A stretch of 12,661 nt of DNA from an uncultured Eubacteriales bacterium (GCA_900321525.1 ONWL01000020.1:1-12661); one strand, 5' to 3'; positions 1 to 7,396 are shown, numbered from the stretch's first letter. Translations and numbers: made by a program. The notes: generated from the letters alone by a model not told the origin.

Positions 1-176
1 GATTTGACCAGTTAAGACCAGGTGATTTGGTATTCTATGGTGACGGTGGTATCAGCCATGTGGCAATCTACATTGGCAATGGTCAGATCGTACATGCAAA
101 GAATCCGGCAAGCGGCATCGGCATTGACAGTCTGAACTATAAGGCTCCAATTGCAGCGGTTTCTATTCTGGGTTAA
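1..176 (+). CDS. NlpC/P60 family cell-wall hydrolase, C-terminal fragment
   Basis: Only the last 57 codons are present; the reading frame enters from the left edge (first full codon at base 3) and stops with TAA at 174-176. The fragment reads GDLVFYG, then a Gly/Ser linker, then SHVAIYIGNGQIVHA. This is the second half of the NlpC/P60 papain-like fold: the GDLVFF-type strand and the HVxIYxG block that carries the catalytic histidine. The catalytic cysteine lies upstream of the window and cannot be checked. Family members are usually secreted D,L-endopeptidases that cut peptidoglycan stem peptides, often with SH3b or other wall-binding repeats at the N-terminus; whether this one has them is unknown. 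An intrinsic terminator follows about 30 bases after the stop, so it ends its transcription unit. Confidence 0.85.
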   Translation, partial: FDQLRPGDLVFYGDGGISHVAIYIGNGQIVHAKNPASGIGIDSLNYKAPIAAVSILG

Positions 177-207
177 TTTAAATACAAATTACATAAGCGA
201 CATATAG

Positions 208-244
208 CTGTCTCCTGTATCAAAAGATCGGGAGGCAGTTTTTT
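208..244 (+). terminator. Intrinsic terminator of the NlpC/P60 gene
   Basis: An 8-bp stem, CTGTCTCC (208-215) with GGAGGCAG (231-238, one G-U pair), is followed directly by TTTTTT (239-244). The 15-base loop contains a smaller ATC/GAT pairing. Position just after the NlpC/P60 stop codon and the run of T fit Rho-independent termination. Confidence 0.85.
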
Positions 245-272
245 CGTGTAGAGGTCGCATCCTTGTGCGGAA

Positions 273-332
273 CACTTTTTGTGTAATAGGAATTTCCTAT
301 TAGGTAACGGAAGTTTTCTTTCACCCAAAAAA
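273..332. repeat. Short dispersed hairpin repeat, copy 1
   Basis: This segment shares the blocks TTTTGTGTAATAGGAA, GGTAAC and TCACCCAAAAA, in the same order and with the same spacing, with 9027-9084; a shorter relative lies at 9797-9835. It contains a perfect inverted repeat AATAGGAA/TTCCTATT (285-301) and a second, imperfect hairpin from GGTAAC to TCACC (303-326). No protein is encoded. It looks like a non-autonomous intergenic repeat of REP or MITE type; the family name is unknown to me. Its AAAAAA end (327-332) doubles as the T-run of the minus-strand hpf terminator. Confidence 0.65.
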
Positions 333-368
333 CAAGGCAGAGATTTGTTTAGAATCCCTGCCTTGTTT
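327..368 (-). terminator. Intrinsic terminator of hpf (minus strand)
   Basis: An 11-bp perfect inverted repeat, AAACAAGGCAG (330-340) with CTGCCTTGTTT (358-368), has a 17-base loop. Read on the minus strand, the stem is followed by a run of T (complement of 327-332). It lies 36 bases past the hpf stop codon, as expected for the end of that transcript. Confidence 0.85.
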
Positions 369-403
369 CGAAAGGAAAATAAAGTGAAAGAAAAATGTTA
401 GAT

Positions 404-943
404 TTAATCAAATTCAGGTTCGATCAGACCGTATGTACCGTCTTTACGTCTATAGACCACATTGACCTCGTCTGTCTCGCTGTTAGAGAACATATAGAAG
501 CTGTGCCCCAGTAATTCCATCTGTACGCATGCTTCCTCTGGATCCATGGGTTTTACACCAAACTTCTTGGTACGTACAATCTTTACACCACTCTGTTCTT
601 CCTCTAAATCCTCGTCTGCTAAATATTCTGGTGAAAAATAAGAGATATCCTTTTGGATATTGGATGTCAGTTTAGTCTTATATTTCTTCAACTGACGCTC
701 AATGATTTCCTCTACCAGATCGATGGAAACATACATATCGGTGCTGCTCTCCTCAGCACGAATGATGCGTCCCTTTACCGGGATAGTTACCTCAATCTTT
801 TGAAGATCTTTTTGTACATTTAGTGTCACATATACGGTTACATCTGAGGTAAAATAACGCTCCAATTTGCCGATTTTTTCCTCAACTGCACTTCTCAGTC
901 CTGGGGTTACCTCAATATTTCTTCCTGTAATAATAAATTTCAT
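404..943 (-). CDS. hpf: Ribosome hibernation promoting factor, long form (HPF)
   Basis: The 179-residue protein is a long-type HPF. Residues 1-100 form the S30AE ribosome-binding domain (it opens MKFIITGRNIEVTPGLR and continues through VEEIIERQLKKYKTKL). An acidic linker follows, then a C-terminal dimerisation domain of about 60 residues (KIVRTKKFGVKPMDPEEACVQMELLGH to the end). In this family the N-domain blocks the mRNA/tRNA path on the 30S subunit and the C-domain pairs two ribosomes into inactive 100S dimers during stationary phase or stress. The start is set by AGGAG (complement of 953-957), nine bases before ATG. It is divergent from secA, a neighbourhood shared with Bacillus. It has its own promoter (1005-1032) and terminator, so it is a single-gene unit. 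Confidence 0.95.
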   Translation of the reverse strand: MKFIITGRNIEVTPGLRSAVEEKIGKLERYFTSDVTVYVTLNVQKDLQKIEVTIPVKGRIIRAEESSTDMYVSIDLVEEIIERQLKKYKTKLTSNIQKDISYFSPEYLADEDLEEEQSGVKIVRTKKFGVKPMDPEEACVQMELLGHSFYMFSNSETDEVNVVYRRKDGTYGLIEPEFD

Positions 944-1004
944 AAAAGTCAGCTCCTTTCCTCACCTGATTTCCCAAAAGAATACAGGCGGTTGGTATAC
1001 CGTT

Positions 1005-1032
1005 ATTATACCATACATTCAGAATTTTGCAA
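1005..1032 (-). promoter_or_regulatory. Candidate sigma-A promoter of hpf, extended -10 type
   Basis: On the minus strand, TATAAT (1010 to 1005) is a perfect -10 box preceded by TGG, an extended -10. TTGCAA (1032 to 1027) is a 4/6 match to the -35 consensus at a 16-base spacing. It lies about 60 bases upstream of the hpf start. Assignment is by consensus only. Confidence 0.65.
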
Positions 1033-1200
1033 CAATTTGTTTCAAAAAATCAATAAAATTGAATAATATGGAAGAAAATGTTGAACATGTAAAGAATATT
1101 AAAAATCTATGGATGAATTGTATCTTGTTTTTGAAGAAAAAAGTAACAGTTTGAAAAGGAAAAAGAAGAAGTCCGTTTTCATGGGTTTGTACAAATGCAA
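1021..1200. other. AT-rich gene-free stretch between hpf and secA
   Basis: This part of the 666-base hpf-secA gap is strongly AT-rich, with A-tracts and short T-tracts. The ORFs that cross it have low-complexity, Phe/Lys-rich products, no plausible ribosome binding sites and no family resemblance, so I call it non-coding. It directly precedes the DnaA-box-like cluster and could serve as an easily melted element, but no DnaA-trio array was recognised. Confidence 0.4.
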
Positions 1201-1224
1201 CAAAACATACTTTCGACAGGCAGC

Positions 1225-1350
1225 GTGGATATCCACTTGTGGAAAATGAGGCGAAACGGTGGATAATGTGGATAAACTTGTGTATAAGTGAAAAAACAAC
1301 AGGTTTTATACACAATTCCGCTGTGGAAAAGTGGAATGTCCAGTGGATAA
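1225..1350. promoter_or_regulatory. Cluster of DnaA-box-like 9-mers upstream of secA
   Basis: Against the consensus TTATNCACA (reverse TGTGNATAA) there are three perfect boxes: TGTGGATAA at 1267-1275, TGTGTATAA at 1279-1287 and TTATACACA at 1306-1314. Four more differ at one position: TGTGGAAAA at 1238-1246, GGTGGATAA at 1258-1266, TGTGGAAAA at 1322-1330 and AGTGGATAA at 1342-1350. Six point one way and one (1306) the other. A 12-bp palindrome GTGGATATCCAC at 1225-1236, made of two divergent degenerate half-boxes, adjoins the cluster. Such density is typical of oriC or of chromosomal DnaA-titration/regulation clusters. There is no dnaA, dnaN or rpmH in view, so a regulatory or titration cluster is the more cautious reading. 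Confidence 0.7.
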
Positions 1351-1532
1351 AATCGTGAAAAGAGAATGGGGAGAACAGCTGTTTGCAGAGATTTTTGGGT
1401 ATTTTGATAGAATGTTTTGGAAGAGAAAAAAAGGAAATTGTCAGAAAAAAGAGTTTCGGAAGAAACGGACAGGAGAAAGAAAAATACAGAAGATGTTCAT
1501 AGATTTGTCAGAAATACTTTACGAATGTTTAC

Positions 1533-1561
1533 TTTACTTTATGTGCAAACAGTGCTACAAT
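1533..1561 (+). promoter_or_regulatory. Candidate sigma-A promoter of secA
   Basis: TTTACT (1533-1538, 4/6) and TACAAT (1556-1561, 5/6) are separated by exactly 17 bases. A start near 1568 would give a leader of about 40 bases before the secA ATG. The stretch from 1351 to 1532 is purine-rich and carries no recognisable gene; the two overlapping small ORFs there lack ribosome binding sites. Confidence 0.6.
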
Positions 1562-1609
1562 GTTCTGGTGTAGATTACAGAAAATATCAACTGGGAGAAT
1601 GAGGATGAT

Positions 1610-4249
1610 ATGAAGTTAGTAGAGAAAATTTTCGGCAGCCGCAGCCAGCGGGAAGTGAAACTGCTGATGCCTACCATTGAAAAGATCAATTCCATGCGTG
1701 ATGGCATGAAGCAGTTATCTGATGAGCAGCTGCGTGGGAAGACGAAGGAGTTTAAGGATCGTCTTGCTGCCGGAGAGACATTGGATGATCTGCTGCCTGA
1801 GGCATTTGCCACAGTTCGTGAGGCGGCCAGCCGTGTGTTAAATATGGAGCATTATGATGTACAGCTGATTGGTGGTATCATTCTCCATCAGGGACGTATT
1901 GCAGAGATGCGTACCGGTGAAGGTAAGACCATGGTATCTACCCTCCCAGCTTACTTAAATGCGTTAAAGGGCGAAGGCGTACAGGTTGTCACAGTCAACG
2001 ACTACTTGGCAAAGCGTGATGCAGAGTGGATGGGTGCCATTCATGAGTTTCTGGGTCTGAAGGTCGGCGTGGTATTAAATGGCATGACCTCAGAGGAACG
2101 TCGTGCAGCCTATGCGGCAGATATTACGTATGTGACCAATAATGAACTGGGTTTTGATTATTTGCGTGACAATATGGTCATCTATAAGGAGCAGATGGTG
2201 CTGCGTGGATTGAAATATTGTATCATTGATGAGGTGGACTCTATTTTGATCGATGAGGCACGTACGCCATTGATCATTTCCGGACAGGGAGACAAGTCCA
2301 ATGTGCTGTATCAGCGATGCGACATCATTGCCAAGCAGTTAGAGAAGGGTGAAGAATGGAGAACCACCCTTGTCAAAGACAAGGAGAGTGGAACCTATAA
2401 AGAGGTTCGTGAAAAGGTCACCGGACAGTTCTCCAAGATGGATGCATTTATGGGAGAGCAGTTTGAGGAAACTGGAGATTTCATCGTCAATGAAAAGGAA
2501 AAGAACGTCCATTTGACAGATGAAGGCGTGCGCAAGGTAGAAAAGGCACTTGGTATCGAGAACCTGGCAGATGCAGCCAATCTGGAAATTCAGCATCACA
2601 TCAATCTGGCGCTGCGTGCCAACTATATGATGTTCCGGGATAAGGATTATGTAGTAAAAGATGATGAGGTGTTGATCGTAGATGAGTTTACAGGACGTAT
2701 CATGCCGGGACGTCGTTACTCCGATGGCCTTCATCAGGCAGTAGAGGCAAAGGAAGGCGTGAATGTACGTCAGGAAAGCCGTACCCTTGCTACCATTACC
2801 TTCCAGAATTTCTTCAACAAGTTTGAGAAGAAGGCAGGTATGACCGGTACTGCCCTGACGGAAGAGAAGGAGTTTAGAAACATTTATTATATGGATGTTG
2901 TGGAGATTCCTACCAATCGTCCGGTACAGCGAATCGACCATGAGGATGCCGTATACAAGACCCGAAGAGAGAAGTTGAATGCAGTGGTGGATGCGGTAGA
3001 GAAAGCCCATGCAAAGGGACAACCGGTGTTAGTAGGTACCATTACCATCGAGGCTTCCGAAGAACTGAGTGTGCTGCTCAAGAAGAGGGGCATTCCCCAT
3101 AATGTATTGAATGCCAAGTATCATGAGCAGGAAGCTGCTATCGTAGCAGATGCAGGTCAGCATGGTGCTGTGACCATCGCTACCAATATGGCAGGTCGTG
3201 GTACGGATATTAAGCTGGACGAAGAGTCTAAAGAGGCAGGCGGTCTGTTCATCATTGGTACAGAGCGTCATGAGTCCAGACGTATTGACAACCAGCTTCG
3301 TGGTCGTGCAGGTCGTCAGGGAGATCCGGGTGAATCCCGCTTCTATCTGTCACTGGAAGATAATCTGATGCGTCTGTTTGGTTCAGAGCGTCTTATGTCC
3401 ATTTTCAACGCTATGGGCGTAGAGGAAGGCACAGAGATCGTACACAAGTCTCTTTCTTCTGCCATTGAGAAGGCACAGAAGAAGGTGGAGAACAACCATT
3501 ATGGAATTCGTGAAAATCTGTTGAAGTATGATGAGGTCATGAATGAGCAGCGTGAGGTCATTTATGCAGAGCGTAAGCGTGTATTAGACGGGGAGAGCCT
3601 GCGCAGCCACATTATGAATATGGTACAGGAGATTGTGGAAGGTGCAGTAGACCGTTGTATTTTAGATGGAACAGCCAGTGAGGAATGGGACATCGGAGAA
3701 TTGCAGTCTGTCTTAAAACCTGTTATTCCGCTGAAGATTACAGAGATTTTGCAGGCTCAGGATCTGTCTGTCATGAATCAGAAAGATCTGAAGCAGCTGC
3801 TGAAAGAAGAGGCATTGAAGCTGTACAGTGAGAAGGAAGCAGAGTTCCCGGAAGAAGAGATGATCAGAGAACATGAGCGCAGCACATTGCTTCGTTGTAT
3901 TGATACCCACTGGATGCAGCACATTGATGATATGGATCAGCTCCGTCAGGGTATCGGTCTGCAGGCATATGGACAGAAGGATCCGCTGGTAGAATATAAG
4001 ATGGCCGGATACGATATGTTTGATGAGATGATTGCCGGTATTCAGGAAGATACGGTGAAGATTCTGTATCATACCAGAGTGGTGACTGCACCGGAACGTG
4101 AGCAGGTAGCCAAGATCACTGGTACCAATAAGGATGATTCTGCTGTGAGAGAACCCAAAAAACGTGCAGAAAAGAAGGTTTATCCAAATGACTTGTGTCC
4201 TTGTGGAAGCGGCAAGAAATATAAGAATTGTTGTGGCCGCCTGAAGTAG
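1610..4249 (+). CDS. secA: Preprotein translocase ATPase SecA
   Basis: This 879-residue protein is a full-length SecA, the cytoplasmic motor that pushes unfolded preproteins through SecYEG using ATP. Visible motifs in order are Walker A GEGKT (residues 103-107), Walker B/DEAD-type DEVDSILIDEARTP (207-220), the substrate-crosslinking and regulatory region with VDEFTGRIMPGRRYSDGLHQ, GMTGTALTEEKEF, ATNMAGRGTDIKL, and the arginine-finger motif RGRAGRQGDPGESRFYLS. The C-terminus carries the zinc-binding SEC-C tail: cysteines at 863, 865, 874 and 875 in CPCGSGKKYKNCC, which binds SecB or ribosomes. The start is set by GAGG at 1601-1604, five bases before ATG. It has its own upstream promoter, and prfB lies 155 bases downstream in the same direction, the Bacillus gene order. 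No defect is visible. Confidence 0.98.
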   Translation: MKLVEKIFGSRSQREVKLLMPTIEKINSMRDGMKQLSDEQLRGKTKEFKDRLAAGETLDDLLPEAFATVREAASRVLNMEHYDVQLIGGIILHQGRIAEMRTGEGKTMVSTLPAYLNALKGEGVQVVTVNDYLAKRDAEWMGAIHEFLGLKVGVVLNGMTSEERRAAYAADITYVTNNELGFDYLRDNMVIYKEQMVLRGLKYCIIDEVDSILIDEARTPLIISGQGDKSNVLYQRCDIIAKQLEKGEEWRTTLVKDKESGTYKEVREKVTGQFSKMDAFMGEQFEETGDFIVNEKEKNVHLTDEGVRKVEKALGIENLADAANLEIQHHINLALRANYMMFRDKDYVVKDDEVLIVDEFTGRIMPGRRYSDGLHQAVEAKEGVNVRQESRTLATITFQNFFNKFEKKAGMTGTALTEEKEFRNIYYMDVVEIPTNRPVQRIDHEDAVYKTRREKLNAVVDAVEKAHAKGQPVLVGTITIEASEELSVLLKKRGIPHNVLNAKYHEQEAAIVADAGQHGAVTIATNMAGRGTDIKLDEESKEAGGLFIIGTERHESRRIDNQLRGRAGRQGDPGESRFYLSLEDNLMRLFGSERLMSIFNAMGVEEGTEIVHKSLSSAIEKAQKKVENNHYGIRENLLKYDEVMNEQREVIYAERKRVLDGESLRSHIMNMVQEIVEGAVDRCILDGTASEEWDIGELQSVLKPVIPLKITEILQAQDLSVMNQKDLKQLLKEEALKLYSEKEAEFPEEEMIREHERSTLLRCIDTHWMQHIDDMDQLRQGIGLQAYGQKDPLVEYKMAGYDMFDEMIAGIQEDTVKILYHTRVVTAPEREQVAKITGTNKDDSAVREPKKRAEKKVYPNDLCPCGSGKKYKNCCGRLK

Positions 4250-4254
4250 TATGA

Positions 4255-4345
4255 TGTCTGTTTATGAAGCAGACAATGTAGAACAGGATTGAGAAATCCT
4301 GTATGTCGAAATGGAGCGGTGCAGTGTCGTTGCGGAAAGATTCCG
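4255..4345 (+). other. Tandem hairpins between secA and prfB
   Basis: Three inverted repeats occur in the gap: TGTCTG/CAGACA (4255-4260 and 4270-4275), a perfect 8-bp ACAGGATT/AATCCTGT with a GAGA loop (4283-4302), and CGGAA/TTCCG (4333-4345). None is followed by a T-run, so they do not look like ordinary terminators. They could protect or process the secA 3' end in a secA-prfB transcript. No clear promoter for prfB was seen. Confidence 0.4.
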
Positions 4346-4404
4346 TCAGAGCGGGACTGTATCGAAACCATATAGTATCAAATATAGAAAGAAGGTGTGG
4401 TATT

Positions 4405-5536
4405 TTGGTAGAGTTAGATCAGTTTAAGTATACACTCTCTACTTACGAAAAACCATTATATGAACTGAGGGATTCACTTTAACTTGGCTGTCAAACGTCA
4501 GCGGATACAGGAGTTAAGCAGATATATGGAGGAGCCTTCCTTCTGGGATGACCCGGAAAAATCTCAGAAAATCATGAAAGAGCTGAGAAATCTGGAAGAC
4601 ACCGTGAAATCCTATGAGCAGTTAGAAGAGCAGTATGAAGAGATTCAGCTGCTTTTGGAAATGGGCTACGAGGAGAATGACCCGGAGGTGATTCCGGAAA
4701 TCAAAGACACATTAGAGGCATTTACCTCTACACTGGATCAAATGACCATCGCCACGTTGCTGTCCGATGAGTACGACAGTCACAATGCCATTCTCAGGCT
4801 GAATGCAGGTGCCGGTGGTACCGAATCCTGTGACTGGGCAAGCATGCTGTATCGTATGTACTGCCGTTGGGCAGAGAAGAAGGGGTATGCAGTAGAGGTG
4901 TTAGACTATCTGGATGGAGATGAAGCGGGGATCAAATCTGTGACCATACAGGTGAATGGATTGAATGCCTATGGCTATTTGAAGTCTGAGCATGGGGTAC
5001 ATCGTCTGGTACGTATTTCTCCATTCAATGCAGCTGGTAAGCGGCAGACCTCTTTTGTGTCCTGCGATATTATGCCGGAGATTGAAGAAGATTTGGATAT
5101 CGAGATCAACGATGATGATCTGCGTATTGATACCTATCGTTCCAGTGGTGCCGGTGGTCAGCATATCAACAAGACGTCATCTGCGGTGCGTATCACCCAT
5201 TTGCCTACCGGCATCGTGGTACAGTGCCAGAATGAGCGTTCCCAGTTCCAGAATAAGGATAAGGCCATGCAGATGTTAAAGGCAAAGTTGTTTATGTTGA
5301 AAAAGCAGGCAAATGCCGACAAGGTTTCAGACATTCGAGGCGAAGTCAAGGACATTGCATGGGGCAGTCAGATTCGTTCTTATGTATTGCAGCCGTATAC
5401 GATGGTCAAAGATCATAGGACCGGTTATGAAAGCGGCAATGCCAGTGCGGTTTTAGATGGAGACATTGACGGCTATATCAATGCCTATCTGAAATGGCAG
5501 AAGGCAGGCGGCACATGGAGTGAAACAGAAGAATAA
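4405..5536 (+). CDS. prfB: Peptide chain release factor 2, via +1 programmed frameshift
   Basis: Zero frame starts at TTG 4405, seven bases after AAGGTG, and encodes 25 residues (VELDQFKYTLSTYEKPLYELRDSL after the initiator) before TAA at 4480-4482. Slipping +1 on CTT (4477-4479) continues with AAC and an open frame to 5536, giving about 376 residues. With this junction the stop-codon-recognition tripeptide SPF falls at residues 205-207 and the peptidyl-hydrolysis GGQ at 250-252, the same numbers as in E. coli RF2, which supports the join. RF2 reads UGA and UAA and releases the finished peptide on the ribosome. The frameshift normally senses RF2 level. The oddity is the UAA stop, and the SD-like stimulator AGGGAT is weaker than the classic AGGGGG. 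A terminator follows directly. Confidence 0.93.
4467..4483 (+). promoter_or_regulatory. prfB programmed +1 frameshift site with UAA
   Basis: The site reads GAGGGATTCA, CTT, TAA, C. The internal SD-like element (GAGG/AGGG, 4467-4471) precedes the slippery codon CTT (4477-4479). The zero-frame stop is TAA (4480-4482), followed by C, a weak termination context. The standard site is AGGGGG-TAT-CTT-TGA-C. Here every element is in register, but the stop is UAA and the SD-like element is shorter. Downstream, +1-frame codons AAC TTG GCT GTC lead into the conserved RF2 body. Confidence 0.85.
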
Positions 5537-5543
5537 AAGGAAA

Positions 5544-5598
5544 AAGCCGTTTTTCCATTGTATCTTTCGTCATACATTGGAAAAGCGGCTTGCTTTTT
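5544..5598 (+). terminator. Intrinsic terminator of prfB
   Basis: A long stem of about 20 bp runs from AAGCCGTTTTTCC (starting 5544) to GGAAAAGCGGCTT (ending 5591), with one G-U pair and one mismatch. It is followed closely by TTTTT (5594-5598). It begins eight bases after the prfB stop. The A-run on its left side could also allow termination in the opposite direction. Confidence 0.85.
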
Positions 5599-5618
5599 GA
5601 TGGATAACGTGATAGTAT
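5590..5618 (+). promoter_or_regulatory. Possible promoter of the HTH-ACT/hom operon
   Basis: TTGCTT (5590-5595) and TAGTAT (5613-5618) are 17 bases apart, matching the sigma-A consensus at 4/6 and 4/6. The -35 overlaps the end of the prfB terminator, a compact arrangement. A palindrome ACAATTGT at 5632-5639 lies where a repressor could act, but no operator is known to match it. Confidence 0.35.
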
Positions 5619-5681
5619 CTTTCCTGTGCGAACAATTGTGCTTGTATGACGAACACAGGCAACCACAGAGAGGAACGTACA

Positions 5682-6143
5682 ATGGATGATGAAAAATACT
5701 ATCTGATACGAAAGCGAGCAGTACCCGACGTGTTGTTGAAAGTATTGGAAGTCAGACGGATGTTGGAAGCAGATCAGATGATTTCTGTCAATGAAGCCAC
5801 CGAGCAGGTGGGGATCAGCAGAAGTTCATTTTATAAGTACAAGGATGATATTGTTCCGTTCAACGAGAAGGCAAACGGCAAGATTGTCACCTTCCTGCTG
5901 AACATGGACGATACACCAGGCTGTCTGTCCAAGGTACTGCTGAAGATTGCACAGCTGCAGGTCAATGTACTGACCATCCATCAGAGTATTCCGGTGAATG
6001 GCATTGCCACTGTGACCTTGAGTTTGGAAATTCCCGGCAACTTCCGGGTGGAATTGTTGGAAGAAAGCATCCGAAGCTTAAGTGGCATTTATAAAATGCA
6101 GATCATGGCAATGGAGTATGGTGCAGCCACTCATGCAATGTGA
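5682..6143 (+). CDS. HTH-ACT regulatory protein (ThrR/PheB-like, UPF0735)
   Basis: The protein has 153 residues from ATG 5682, which is preceded by AGAGG at a good distance; an in-frame ATG at 5646 has no ribosome binding site. Residues about 33-60 (ISVNEATEQVGISRSSFYKY) look like a helix-turn-helix. Residues about 68-145 form one ACT domain, with DDTPGCLSKVL at the usual ligand-binding turn. This is the UPF0735 family: Bacillus PheB, whose recent name ThrR reflects a reported role as repressor of hom-thrCB. Here it sits directly upstream of hom, its stop overlapping a possible GTG start of that gene, which strongly suggests a local amino-acid-sensing role in the threonine branch. That role is inferred from family and context. 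Which amino acid it binds cannot be read from sequence. Confidence 0.8.
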   Translation: MDDEKYYLIRKRAVPDVLLKVLEVRRMLEADQMISVNEATEQVGISRSSFYKYKDDIVPFNEKANGKIVTFLLNMDDTPGCLSKVLLKIAQLQVNVLTIHQSIPVNGIATVTLSLEIPGNFRVELLEESIRSLSGIYKMQIMAMEYGAATHAM

Positions 6144-6163
6144 GAAAGTCGCAAGGCGGATAT

Positions 6164-7396
6164 ATGAATGGAGGAATGAAAAAGAATATGGTAAACATTG
6201 CAATTATGGGATATGGAAATATTGGATCAGGTGTGGCATATGTGCTGACACAGAATCAGGAGCTGCTTGGCAAGAAAGCAGGGGAAGAACTGAACGTAAA
6301 ATATATTCTGGATTTAAGAGAGTTTCCAGGAGATCCATTTGAGGAAAAGATTGTACATGATTACAAGACCATCGTAGAGGATCCAGAGGTGCAGATCGTA
6401 GTAGAAACCATGGGCGGTACCAGACCGGCATACCAGTTTGTGAAGGAGTGCCTGCTGGCTGGTAAGTCCGTGGCCACATCCAATAAGGAATTGGTGGCAG
6501 CACATGGGGCAGAATTGCTGCGGATCGCAGAGGAGAAGTCTGTCAATTTTATGTTTGAAGCAAGCGTAGGCGGCGGGATTCCGATTATTCGTCCGTTGAA
6601 CAACTGTATCACCACCGATGAGGTAACTGAGATCACTGGTATTTTGAACGGCACCACCAATTACATGCTGACCCGTATGGCAAAGGATGGGGTAGATTTT
6701 GATACTGTATTGAAGCAGGCACAGGATCTAGGTTATGCAGAGCGCAATCCAGAGGCAGACGTAGAAGGTTACGATGCCTGCCGTAAGATTGCCATTTTGT
6801 CTTCTATGGCATTTGGGGCACAGGTGGATTATGAGGATGTATACACAGAAGGGATCACCAAGATCACGGATGTGGATATGAAGTATGCCAATGCACTGGG
6901 CATGAGTATCAAGCTGTTTGGTACCTGTAAGAGACAGGATGAAAAAGTGTTTGCCATGGTCACACCGGTTCTGGTAGGAGAGCAGAACCCCCTTTACACT
7001 GTTAATGGTGTGATGAACGGCATCTTGGTTCGCAGCGAAGTGACAGGTGATTTGATGTTTTACGGTGCAGGTGCAGGAAAGCTGCCAACGGCCAGCGCAG
7101 TGGTAGCAGATGTAGTAGAGGAAGTAAGAAATATTTCCCGCACTTCCATGAAGCGTTGGAGTGAAGAAAAGCTCACTTTGGCAAACTATAAGGAGTCTAA
7201 GAAGAAGTTCTTTTTCCGTCTGGACGCAGCGCAGGAGCAGGCAGCTCTGGATGCGTTCCCACAGGCACAGATCATCAAGCTGGATGAGCTGCGGGATGAG
7301 TTTGGCGTGATTACAGAAGTCATCAGTGAGGCACAAGCGGAAGAAAAGGCGGCTGCACTGACTGGTGTGAGAAGCAGAATTCGAATTGCAGAGTAA
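6164..7396 (+). CDS. hom: Homoserine dehydrogenase
   Basis: This enzyme reduces aspartate-4-semialdehyde to homoserine with NAD(P)H, the first step committed to threonine and methionine. The Rossmann motif GYGNIGSG lies at residues 16-23. The catalytic and substrate region includes NGTTNYMLTRM and the family signature GYAERNPEADVEGYDACRKIAIL. The final 60 residues (from FFFRLDAAQ to GVRSRIRIAE) resemble the ACT-like C-terminal regulatory part of long homoserine dehydrogenases. The start is uncertain: GTG 6140, and ATG 6164, 6176 and 6188 are all in frame. I chose 6164 for the AAGGCGG just upstream, but ATG 6188 (MVNIAIMGYG) behind GGAGG at 6170-6174 is also plausible. It lies between two genes for ACT-domain proteins, in one operon. 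Confidence 0.95.
   Translation: MNGGMKKNMVNIAIMGYGNIGSGVAYVLTQNQELLGKKAGEELNVKYILDLREFPGDPFEEKIVHDYKTIVEDPEVQIVVETMGGTRPAYQFVKECLLAGKSVATSNKELVAAHGAELLRIAEEKSVNFMFEASVGGGIPIIRPLNNCITTDEVTEITGILNGTTNYMLTRMAKDGVDFDTVLKQAQDLGYAERNPEADVEGYDACRKIAILSSMAFGAQVDYEDVYTEGITKITDVDMKYANALGMSIKLFGTCKRQDEKVFAMVTPVLVGEQNPLYTVNGVMNGILVRSEVTGDLMFYGAGAGKLPTASAVVADVVEEVRNISRTSMKRWSEEKLTLANYKESKKKFFFRLDAAQEQAALDAFPQAQIIKLDELRDEFGVITEVISEAQAEEKAAALTGVRSRIRIAE

Noticed and set aside
867..1315. ORFs on both strands across the hpf-secA gap
   Set aside because: They overlap the hpf start and its promoter, or consist mainly of Phe/Lys/Ile from AT-rich DNA, with no recognisable domain or start signal.
1225..1350. Calling this region oriC outright
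   Set aside because: Box density is suggestive, but dnaA, dnaN, rpmH, gyrB and a recognisable DnaA-trio element are absent. It is kept as a DnaA-box cluster only.
1331..1602. Two overlapping small plus-strand ORFs (80 and 61 residues) before secA
   Set aside because: No ribosome binding site, Lys/Arg-rich low-complexity products, and they overlap the DnaA-like boxes and the secA promoter. They are best explained as chance frames in purine-rich DNA.
2339..3022. 227-residue antisense ORF within secA
   Set aside because: It lies opposite conserved SecA motifs and its composition is that of a reverse-frame shadow; no ribosome binding site or family.
4484..5536. prfB as a simple ORF starting at TTG 4484
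   Set aside because: The upstream zero frame encodes a typical RF2 N-terminus with its own ribosome binding site, and a CTT-TAA-C slip site joins the two. The 4484 start has no proper ribosome binding site.
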